From QAMX01 sp964515055 (GTDB lineage Bacteria > Bacillota > Clostridia > Oscillospirales > QAMX01): a DNA stretch of 24,898 bases. Both the position numbers and the translations under genes were made by a program. Below are positions 14,849 through 21,362 of the stretch, piece after piece. Location: NCBI GenBank assembly GCA_964515055.1, contig CAZEUG010000025.1:1-24898 (forward strand), read 5' to 3'. Position 1 is the stretch's first letter, and the number at the start of each line of letters is the position of its first letter. The notes under the pieces were generated by a model. It was not told the origin of the DNA and searched no databases. It was given only the letters and a program-made list of their open reading frames with translations.

Positions 14849-15626
14849 CCACATCCATTTCCAGGAAACTTCTGGCGCGGGTTGAAAATCCGTCATCCGT
14901 GTCGCTGACGTAGAGATGCAGCGTCCCCTGCCGATCCGGCGCTGCGTATGTGCCGTCCGCTTCCTGTTGAGCGGCAAGGCATTTGGCCGCCTCTGCGCCC
15001 GGATCAATCAGCGTCATGCGTCCATCGGTGAGCGTTCGAATGGCATCGGCCAGAAGCGGATAGTGTGTGCAGCCGAGAATCAGTGTGTCAGCCTGAAACG
15101 CCTGAATCGGTTCCAGATATTCCTGCAGCACGGTGCGGACGACGAGATCATCCACAGACCAGCGGCCGTTTTCGACCAGATGCACCAGCAGCGGGCACGC
15201 CACACTATGCGATGTTATGGCGGGAGCCTGTTCCTCGATCATGCGGGCATATGCGCCGGAACGAATCGAGGCTGCTGTTCCAATGACGCCGATTCGGCCG
15301 TTTTTTGTAGCACGAATCGCGGCTGGAACAGCCGCATCAATGACGCCCTGCATCGGAATCCGGTACCGGTTGCGGAGGAGCTCCAGTGCAACGGCACTGA
15401 CGGTGCCGCAGGCAACTACGACGCGTTTGATGTTGTGGCTGAGCAGGAAATTCATATCCGAGACGGCATACCGGCGAATGGTTTCCGCCGAGCGGCTGCC
15501 ATATGGCAAGCGACCGGTGTCGCCGAAATAAATCAGGTCTTCATTGGGCAGGAGTCTACGGAGCTGTTTCACCGCAGTCAGGCCGCCAACCCCGCTGTCG
15601 AAAACGCCGATCGGACGATTATCCAT
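14811..15626 (-). CDS. murI: Glutamate racemase
   Basis: This 271-residue cofactor-independent racemase makes D-glutamate for the peptidoglycan stem peptide. The motifs FDSGVGGLT and DTGRLPYG lie near the N-terminus. The first catalytic cysteine is in VVACGTVSA (Cys73) and the second in LILGCTHYPLL (Cys186). In most MurI proteins the first block is ACNTA; here the Asn is Gly, a variant I believe occurs in other Clostridia. The ATG at 15626 follows GGGAGG by about 11 bases; a GTG three codons upstream is less well spaced. It overlaps the 3' end of ddl by eight bases, so the two peptidoglycan precursor enzymes are translationally linked. Confidence 0.95.
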   Translation of the reverse strand: MDNRPIGVFDSGVGGLTAVKQLRRLLPNEDLIYFGDTGRLPYGSRSAETIRRYAVSDMNFLLSHNIKRVVVACGTVSAVALELLRNRYRIPMQGVIDAAVPAAIRATKNGRIGVIGTAASIRSGAYARMIEEQAPAITSHSVACPLLVHLVENGRWSVDDLVVRTVLQEYLEPIQAFQADTLILGCTHYPLLADAIRTLTDGRMTLIDPGAEAAKCLAAQQEADGTYAAPDRQGTLHLYVSDTDDGFSTRARSFLEMDVDDLCERIDIEQY

Positions 15627-16695
15627 GGCGGACACATCCTCCCTGCCGTGCCATGGCTGCCTCGATCAGTCGGGTGATCATCTCCCGGTTGGAGATGCCG
15701 ATGCGTTCGATCAGTTTGGGATACATACTGATGCTGGTGAAGCCCGGAAGGGTATTGATCTCGTTGAAGATGACCTGTTGATCGCGTTTTCTCAGGAAAA
15801 AGTCCACGCGTGAGAGGCCTCTGCAGTTCAGCAGGCGGAAAATGCGGGCCGCAAGGCTTTGCAGCTCCTTCACGGCCTCTGCAGGAATCGGCGGGTCAAA
15901 AATCACCTGGCTGGATTCGTCGTTGTACTTGGCATCATAGGAGTAGAATTCCTGTGTCGGGACGATCTGGCCGACGCCGGAAACGAGTTCGGCGCGGTCG
16001 CCGAGGACGGCGGTTTCCAGTTCCAGCCCATCGATGAATTCTTCGACCAGGATGCGGCTGTCAAACCGACGGGCTTCCCGGATGCCCGCCACGAGCTCCT
16101 CATGGTTTTTCGCCTTGCTGACGCCGACGGAGGAACCGGTATTGGCGGGTTTCACGAAGACTGGATACGCAAACCGTTCCTCCACCCGCGCTGCGGCGTC
16201 CTCAGTCGATTCATCGGGATCCGTGACGGCCACCCAGGCTGCCTGCGGAATGCCCTCAGACGCGCAGACGATTTTCGTATAAATTTTATCCATACAGAGC
16301 GCCGATGCGGCAATCCCGCTGCCGACGAACGGGATGCCCGCCAAGGTCAGCAGCCCCTGAATGCTGCCGTCTTCGCCGTTTTCGCCGTGAAGAACCGGGA
16401 AGATGCAAGCCGGGTGCAGCCACGTCTCACCGACCAGAAGGCCGCAGGCCTCGCCGGAGGCGGCAGGCGACACGAGCACCGGGCGATTGTCCGGCAGCGT
16501 TTCCCATGCGCCGGAACGCACCAGCTCCGCATCATCGGCGGTCAGCATCCAGACCCCATCCTTGCGGATACCGATGGGCAGAACCTGAAAACGGGTGCGG
16601 TCGATATGTTCCAAAACCATTGCGCCGGAGCGGCAGGACACCTCGTGTTCCGGTGAGACGCCGCCAAAAAGGACGCAGATCAATTGTTGACTCAT
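15619..16695 (-). CDS. ddl: D-alanine--D-alanine ligase
   Basis: This 358-residue ATP-grasp ligase joins two D-Ala for the terminus of lipid II. The N-terminal SPEHEVS block (15-20), HGENGEDG at 103-110, VKPANTGSSVGVSK at 181-194, and the C-terminal FNEINTLPGFTS loop that binds metal and ATP are all present. The omega-loop reads EFYSYDAKY, with Lys256-Tyr257 at the position of Lys215-Tyr216 in E. coli DdlB. This indicates a D-Ala-D-Ala rather than a D-Ala-D-Lac (VanA-like) enzyme. The length is normal. AAAGGAG lies about 11 bases before the ATG. It is the first gene of the leftward cluster. I could not identify a convincing -10/-35 pair for it in the divergent region. Confidence 0.97.
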   Translation of the reverse strand: MSQQLICVLFGGVSPEHEVSCRSGAMVLEHIDRTRFQVLPIGIRKDGVWMLTADDAELVRSGAWETLPDNRPVLVSPAASGEACGLLVGETWLHPACIFPVLHGENGEDGSIQGLLTLAGIPFVGSGIAASALCMDKIYTKIVCASEGIPQAAWVAVTDPDESTEDAAARVEERFAYPVFVKPANTGSSVGVSKAKNHEELVAGIREARRFDSRILVEEFIDGLELETAVLGDRAELVSGVGQIVPTQEFYSYDAKYNDESSQVIFDPPIPAEAVKELQSLAARIFRLLNCRGLSRVDFFLRKRDQQVIFNEINTLPGFTSISMYPKLIERIGISNREMITRLIEAAMARQGGCVRHG

Positions 16696-16747
16696 TGCAA
16701 ACAGTTTCTCCTTTCTGAAACGCAGGACAGAATCCGATGGACGCAGC

Positions 16748-16776
16748 TTGACAATTCGGCGTCCGAATCGTACAAT
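16748..16776 (+). promoter_or_regulatory. Promoter of the CBS-domain gene with a spacer palindrome
   Basis: A perfect -35 TTGACA (16748-16753), 17 bases, then -10 TACAAT (16771-16776) precede the gene by about 80 bases. The spacer contains the perfect inverted repeat ATTCGG-CGT-CCGAAT (16754-16768), placed where a bound repressor, or a regulator that distorts the spacer, would act. The region is divergent to ddl, so the same site could influence both directions. Confidence 0.85.
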
Positions 16777-16859
16777 ATAAAAGAACAGGCAGCCACAGCA
16801 TCCTGTCCATTTCCCGTGGCGGCCGTACCATGGATTTCAAGGTTGAGGGAGGGTCTCTG

Positions 16860-17567
16860 ATGAGCAATCAGAACGCAGAGGAATTTCTGGATCTCTACAA
16901 GCAGCTGGAAACCGCCGCCGTGCGCGTTGTCGGCAGGGACGGGCGCGGCAGCAGCATCGTCCGTCTGGCGCAGCACCCGCGCTTTTCCGACCATCAGAAT
17001 GAATTGGACTGCTGTCGGGAAATTCGCAATCTGCTGTCCCACGAGGTGCGCATTGACGGCGATTTTGCCGTTTGTCCCAGCGACCGCGCCATTGCGTTTT
17101 TGCGGCAGATGCTGGCTCGGATTGAGCAGCCGCCGCTGGCCATTTCCCGCGCAGCTCTGCGCGACCGGCTGCTGGTGGCGCAGCCGGAGGATTCCGTCCT
17201 CGCGCTGGCGCATCAGATGCAGGTGCGGTGCATCAGCCATGTGCCGCTTTTGTCAGACGGCATTGTAACTGGTGTTTTCTCGGAAAACGTCATTTTTGAA
17301 GCCATGCTGCATCGTCGGCACGTGCAGATTACGGAGAAAACGCCGCTGTCTGCTTTTGCCGACTTTCTCGCCCTGACGCGGACATTGGGAAAAACGTATC
17401 AGTTTTTGCCGGAATCTGCAACACTCGATGAGGCCAGCGAACTGTTTTCGCAGTCTGCGCACAGAAAAGAGCCCAAGCTGAAGCTGCTCTTTCTGACAAA
17501 AAGCGGCCGAACGGACGAACCCCTGCTCGGCCTGCTTTCGCCATATGACGTGCTTGACCGCGGCTGA
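16860..17567 (+). CDS. CBS-domain protein with an N-terminal HEPN-like helical region
   Basis: This is a 235-residue soluble protein. The C-terminal two thirds (about 98-232) contain a CBS pair: VAQPEDSVLALAHQMQVRCISHVPLL...GVFSENVIF, then a second copy beginning FLPESATLDEASELF and ending LLGLLSPYDVL. CBS pairs bind adenosine nucleotides and regulate attached domains. The N-terminal 90 residues are helical, with ELDCCREIRNLLSHE containing R56-N57-x3-H61, which fits the R-polar-x(3-5)-H signature of HEPN ribonucleases. I recall related Firmicute CBS proteins keeping this RNLLSH block, which argues for function, but assignment to HEPN is inference. The ATG at 16860 follows GGGAGGG by six bases. 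It is monocistronic, with its own promoter and terminator. Confidence 0.82.
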   Translation: MSNQNAEEFLDLYKQLETAAVRVVGRDGRGSSIVRLAQHPRFSDHQNELDCCREIRNLLSHEVRIDGDFAVCPSDRAIAFLRQMLARIEQPPLAISRAALRDRLLVAQPEDSVLALAHQMQVRCISHVPLLSDGIVTGVFSENVIFEAMLHRRHVQITEKTPLSAFADFLALTRTLGKTYQFLPESATLDEASELFSQSAHRKEPKLKLLFLTKSGRTDEPLLGLLSPYDVLDRG

Positions 17568-17587
17568 AAGCTTTCAGCCGCGGTTTT
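17558..17587 (+). terminator. Terminator of the CBS-domain gene
   Basis: A perfect 26-base palindrome (13-base arms, 17558-17570 and 17571-17583) is followed by TTTT. The gene's TGA stop lies within the left arm. The T tract is short but the stem is long and GC-rich. Confidence 0.8.
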
Positions 17588-17596
17588 GTCACACAT

Positions 17597-18412
17597 TTAT
17601 TTTTGAAGGGAACGATACCGTTCTGTCAGGATTTCAATGACGTGTGCCACTGCGTCCTCTTCATTGGAGCGCACTACATGATCGGCGCAGGCCATCGCAA
17701 ATTCATCGCCGTTTGCAGGAACGAAGGCCAGGTTGGCGGCGCGGAGCATTTCGACGTCGTTATATCCGTCTCCGACGGCGTAGACATTTTCGCGTTGAAT
17801 GCCGAGGTAGTCGGCCAGCTTGAGCAGTGCAGTTCCCTTATCGACGCCCTTTTTCAGGACCTCCAGATAGCCGCCATCGGTCGGCAAAAAGCTGATCTCC
17901 GGGTAGTTGGCCGCCAGGAAGCGCTGTGCCGCTGCGACGTCAGCCTTGTCGCCGCCGAGCATGACCTTTGCCCACGGGCGCGGTGCATCGGCCGGATCGT
18001 CAATTGGAGCAAACGGAATCCCCTGGCTGGTGAAGTGGCGTTCCGAGCGCTCCGAAAGGTGGACAGCAAAGCCCTGATCGAACGGGTACATTTCAATGGC
18101 CAGATGCGGGAACTCGCGGGCAATGGCGCGCATCGGTTCAACGCCTTCGTCGCCGATGCCGTCGAACACGGCGATTTTCTGTTCGGAGTAGTCATAGGCC
18201 ATGCCGCCGTTGGCCAGCAGAACCGGCGCATTGATGATATCCGGGGAGTAGGAATGGAAGCCCAGATAGCTTCGGCCTGTCGAGACCGTAAAGCGACCAC
18301 CATTGGCAATAAAGAATTTGAGCGCTTCGCGCACGCCTTCCGTTACATTTTTCGTAGCAGGCACAAGTGTGCCGTCATAATCGCTTGCAAGCAGAACGCC
18401 ATCAAACAGCAT
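17597..18412 (-). CDS. HAD hydrolase, Cof/IIB family phosphatase
   Basis: This 271-residue haloacid dehalogenase-type phosphatase of the Cof (IIB cap) class dephosphorylates small metabolites such as sugar phosphates or flavin precursors. Motif I DYDGT is at 11-15 (Asp11 nucleophile, Asp13 acid/base). Motif II STGR is at 44-47. A conserved Lys lies in VLKKGVDKG near 187-192, and motif IV GDGYNDVEM is at 214-222. The middle (about 85-180) is the cap domain that determines substrate. The length is normal. GGAGG is six bases before the ATG, and a good promoter lies at 18454-18482. It converges with the CBS-domain gene. The specific substrate cannot be inferred. Confidence 0.93.
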   Translation of the reverse strand: MLFDGVLLASDYDGTLVPATKNVTEGVREALKFFIANGGRFTVSTGRSYLGFHSYSPDIINAPVLLANGGMAYDYSEQKIAVFDGIGDEGVEPMRAIAREFPHLAIEMYPFDQGFAVHLSERSERHFTSQGIPFAPIDDPADAPRPWAKVMLGGDKADVAAAQRFLAANYPEISFLPTDGGYLEVLKKGVDKGTALLKLADYLGIQRENVYAVGDGYNDVEMLRAANLAFVPANGDEFAMACADHVVRSNEEDAVAHVIEILTERYRSLQK

Positions 18413-18453
18413 AAAGATCCTCCATCGTCAGAATTCCTCAATTTTACCTACCT

Positions 18454-18482
18454 ATTATACAACAAAACGGCGTTCTTGGCAA
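18454..18482 (-). promoter_or_regulatory. Promoter of the HAD hydrolase gene
   Basis: On the minus strand, TTGCCA (18477-18482), 17 bases, then a perfect TATAAT (18454-18459). The predicted start lies about 35 bases upstream of the HAD ATG. Confidence 0.85.
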
Positions 18483-18493
18483 GGGGCGGCACG

Positions 18494-18516
18494 AAAAAGC
18501 TGACGGATTTATCCGC
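18494..18516 (-). terminator. Possible weak terminator of the ATPase gene
   Basis: Read leftward, a six-base-arm hairpin (18503-18508 with 18511-18516) containing the ATPase stop codon is followed, after four bases, by TTTTT. The stem is short and the loop only two bases, so read-through into the HAD gene is likely. Confidence 0.35.
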
Positions 18517-19603
18517 AACAGGCACGAATCAGCGTGTCTGCCAGTCGATTCAGGCCGTCATCGTCGGTATAGGGGCGATACACGGCTTCCAGCTGATCAT
18601 GCAGTCGGCGTGCTTCGGCCAGGCAGTCACAGCCGTCCTCCAGGAGCGCCTCCCCGGCGCGGCGGAGGATTTTGAGGCGGGTTCGGCTCTTTTTCAGGAC
18701 GTCCGGCGCAATCGCGTCATCCAGGCGAATGTTCCGAACATCCGCTGCATCCTCCAGCAGGCCATCTCTCCGCACGGCGATTTCCAGACCGGCTTCCGGA
18801 ACGGCGACGGCGATCAAGCGTGCCGGAACCAGCGGGTCATAGAATGCCCACGCCTCGTATCCATTCTCCCCCGCCGTTTCCAGAACCGGTGACAGCAGAA
18901 ACGGCGACAGGCCAAAGCGGTCCCACACGGCGACCCTCCGGACGGACATTCCGGCCGAGGCAGCCAGTGCATCCAGCGATTCCGGGAAGGCGACCACGCC
19001 GTCCGGGGTGATGCCGGAGAGGAAGCGTTTTTTGACCGGGTAGCTGGTCGCATGGCGCCGTTGCGGCAGATATTTGCGTCCCAGCGATCGGCCGCGCTGA
19101 TTCAGGCGCGCCGTGTCCACGCCGCTCAGCACAAGCGACAGAGAGGCGCTGACGGCACTGTACGCGCCATTCAGCCGTTTGCGTGCCGCCTCATGGCAGC
19201 TGCGGACTTCGCCGGTCAGCGATTCGATGGTTTCGCGGGCGGTTGCGACGGTTTCCGAAACGTATGGAGAGAGCGACACATAGCGCTCCAGTGCCCCGTG
19301 GAAGCTCGCCTCCCGCGCATGAGGCGGCGTCGCATCAATGACGGCGGTTCCGGTTTCCACGATTCGCACCGCATCCAGAGACGACGGATCGGACGGGCAG
19401 CCAATTTCCTCCACCCAGTATCCCTTCTCTTCCGCTGCGGCTGCGACCTTTCGCATCAGCGTGGATTTTCCGTTCCCGGCTCCACCTTTCAGGAGAAAGA
19501 CGCGGGTCATCTCTCTCGGATCGTAGAAGGAATCAAAGTAGGAATAAAAGCCCCGTCCGGAGTTGGAGCCAATAAAAAATCGGTGTTTCTGACGGTTCTG
19601 CAT
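18509..19603 (-). CDS. P-loop ATPase of a two-domain family (PRK06851-like), second site degenerate
   Basis: This 364-residue soluble protein has a perfect Walker A motif LKGGAGNGKST near its start (K46, S47), preceded by GRGFYSYFD. The layout recalls the uncharacterised PRK06851-type ATPases, which as I recall carry two tandem P-loop halves. A second half is visible here: KRFLSGITPDG (192-202) parallels the first half's beginning, and VRRVAVWDRFGLSPFLLS (221-238) sits where the second P-loop should be but has lost the GxxxxGK[ST] residues. The following ENGYEAWAFYDPLVP parallels EKGYWVEEIGCPSDP of the first half. Substrate and partners are unknown. The ATG at 19603 follows GGAGA by six bases. 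The leftward promoter is not clear. Confidence 0.8.
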   Translation of the reverse strand: MQNRQKHRFFIGSNSGRGFYSYFDSFYDPREMTRVFLLKGGAGNGKSTLMRKVAAAAEEKGYWVEEIGCPSDPSSLDAVRIVETGTAVIDATPPHAREASFHGALERYVSLSPYVSETVATARETIESLTGEVRSCHEAARKRLNGAYSAVSASLSLVLSGVDTARLNQRGRSLGRKYLPQRRHATSYPVKKRFLSGITPDGVVAFPESLDALAASAGMSVRRVAVWDRFGLSPFLLSPVLETAGENGYEAWAFYDPLVPARLIAVAVPEAGLEIAVRRDGLLEDAADVRNIRLDDAIAPDVLKKSRTRLKILRRAGEALLEDGCDCLAEARRLHDQLEAVYRPYTDDDGLNRLADTLIRACCG

Positions 19604-19703
19604 AGGCCATCTCCGTTCTGAAAAAGATTTGTTTTTCCCTTCAGACTATGCGAAAGAGCAGAAATGCGTGAATTCTGCCGGAGCTAATTATCACAATTTG
19701 TCA

Positions 19704-19732
19704 TTGAAAAACGTATCATACTGTGGTAGAAT
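19704..19732 (+). promoter_or_regulatory. Promoter of the aspartate kinase gene
   Basis: TTGAAA (19704-19709), 17 bases, then TAGAAT (19727-19732). The predicted start is near 19739-19741, giving a leader of about 130 nt before the kinase ATG. Confidence 0.7.
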
Positions 19733-19742
19733 AAAGGTTAAA

Positions 19743-19874
19743 ATGATTGTTTTGCGCGGTGCCCCCGCGCAGCAGATTCAGGAGGCTTCGCTTCGCCCGC
19801 TGCCGAACGGAGCTTCGCTTCAAATCGACCGGTCTGATTTTTACCGGCAGCGGAGAAATGGGGATCTTTCATGA
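19743..19874 (+). CDS. Possible upstream ORF overlapping the aspartate kinase start
   Basis: An open frame of 43 codons starts at an ATG a few bases after the predicted transcription start and ends at a TGA overlapping the kinase ATG (ATGA). The peptide begins MIVLRGAPAQ and ends RQRRNGDLS. It has no run of Lys, Thr, Ile or Met codons, so a classical attenuator peptide is not suggested. An AAAGG five bases before the ATG would lie outside the transcript if the predicted start is right, so translation would be leaderless. It contains a repeated GCTTCGCTTC. It may be a translational coupling device or chance. Confidence 0.3.
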   Translation: MIVLRGAPAQQIQEASLRPLPNGASLQIDRSDFYRQRRNGDLS

Positions 19875-21229
19875 AAGTCATCAAGTTCGGCGGTTCGTCT
19901 CTCGCCGACGATATTCAGATAAAAAAAGTGGCCAACGTCATCGTCTCCGACCCGGAGCGGCGCGTTGTGGTTGTTTCTGCGCCGGGCAAAGGCGTGCATG
20001 ATCCGGAAAAAGTGACCGATATGCTGATTCGCGTCGCCAACGTCACGCTGGAACAGGGTGTGGAGGCCGGCCGCGTCGAGCTGGAACTCATCATTCGCCG
20101 TTATGCCGCCATTGCGGAAAAGCTCGGCGTCCCGGAAGTCATGGATCGGATTGCGCCGGATCTCTCCGCGCTTTTGGACGCGGATCTCTCCCATCCGGCC
20201 GCCTTTACAGACGCCTGCAAAGCAGCCGGTGAGGACAATTCCGCCAAGCTGGTTGCGGCCTATCTGACGAGCATCGGCCACCCCGCCGTTTATGTGGATC
20301 CGCGTCAGGCCGGAATGATTCTGTCCGACGAATTTGGCAACGCCAAAATCCTGGACAAATCCTTCTCTCTGTTGAACGAATCCCTGTCCGGCATTTCGGA
20401 AATCATCGTCTTCCCGGGATTTTTCGGTCGGACGGAGTCCGGGCGGCTTGTCACCTTCCCACGCGGCGGCAGCGATATCACCGGTGCCATTCTGGCGGCG
20501 GCGCTGAAGGCCGATGTCTATGAAAACTTCACCGATGTGGACTATGTCTACGCCGTCAACCCGAAGCTGATTCAGGATCCGGCGCCGATTTCTCTGGTCA
20601 CCTATCGCGAAATGCGGGAGCTGAGCTATTCCGGCTTCAACGTCTATCAGGAAGAGGCGCTTTTGCCGGTCTTCCGGGCGGGCATTCCGGTAAATATCCG
20701 CAACGTCAACAACCCCGCCTGCCCCGGCACCATGATCGTTGCCAACCGTCCTGCCGAAGGTCAGGCGGTGCGTGTGGCCGGTATCGCAAGCGACAAGGAC
20801 TTTACGAGCATTTATATCAGCAAATACCTGATGAACCGCGAAGTCGGCTTTGGCCGCCGTCTGCTGTCCATTCTGGAGGAAGAGGGCATTTCCTACGAGC
20901 ACACGCCGACCGGCATTGACGATATGACGGTGATTCTCCGTTCCTCCTCCCTGAAGAACGGCACACTCGATCGGATCGTTGACCGCATTCTGAACGAGCT
21001 GCACGCGGACGATGTACAGGTCACCACCGGTCTGTCGCTGATCGTTGTTGTCGGTGAAGGGATGAAGCGCGCCGTCGGCATCGCTGCCGCCGCTACCTCG
21101 GCGCTGTCCCGCGCCGGTGTCAACATTTCGATGATCAGCCAGGGATCTTCCGAGGTCAGCATGGTCTTCGCCGTTGACAGCAAGGATTGTGACAAAGGCG
21201 TCCGCGCACTGTACGATGTTTTGTTCTAA
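19871..21229 (+). CDS. Aspartate kinase
   Basis: This 452-residue enzyme phosphorylates L-aspartate, the first step toward lysine, threonine and methionine. KFGGSSLAD at residues 5-13 opens the amino acid kinase domain. FPRGGSDITGA and FTDVDYVYAVNP carry substrate and ATP contacts. Two ACT domains in the C-terminal 150 residues (starting near VAGIASDKDFTSIYI and GLSLIVVVGEGM) provide feedback control. The length and order match the long monofunctional class (Bacillus YclM/ThrD type) rather than the split alpha/beta LysC class. Which amino acid inhibits it cannot be read here. GGGGA lies six bases before the ATG. It is followed by its own terminator, so it is probably monocistronic. Confidence 0.96.
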   Translation: MKVIKFGGSSLADDIQIKKVANVIVSDPERRVVVVSAPGKGVHDPEKVTDMLIRVANVTLEQGVEAGRVELELIIRRYAAIAEKLGVPEVMDRIAPDLSALLDADLSHPAAFTDACKAAGEDNSAKLVAAYLTSIGHPAVYVDPRQAGMILSDEFGNAKILDKSFSLLNESLSGISEIIVFPGFFGRTESGRLVTFPRGGSDITGAILAAALKADVYENFTDVDYVYAVNPKLIQDPAPISLVTYREMRELSYSGFNVYQEEALLPVFRAGIPVNIRNVNNPACPGTMIVANRPAEGQAVRVAGIASDKDFTSIYISKYLMNREVGFGRRLLSILEEEGISYEHTPTGIDDMTVILRSSSLKNGTLDRIVDRILNELHADDVQVTTGLSLIVVVGEGMKRAVGIAAAATSALSRAGVNISMISQGSSEVSMVFAVDSKDCDKGVRALYDVLF

Positions 21230-21273
21230 TGCCGTTTCGCCCACACGAAACTCCATTGTGAAATCAATCTGCA

Positions 21274-21313
21274 CAGAGTCCGGCGCTGTTTGAACGCCGG
21301 GCTCTGCCTTTTT
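21274..21313 (+). terminator. Terminator of the aspartate kinase gene
   Basis: A 12-bp GC-rich stem (21274-21285 with 21295-21306, one G-U pair) and nine-base loop are followed by CCTTTTT. It lies between the kinase gene and the MATE gene. Confidence 0.88.
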
Positions 21314-21362
21314 GAGATTCTGTTTTTCCATCACCGTTTGATACGAGAAAGGATTTGATACC

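Noticed and set aside
16696..16747. Minus-strand promoter for ddl (TTGTCA near 16750)
   Set aside because: At 17-base spacing the -10 would be TCTGTC, too far from consensus to claim.
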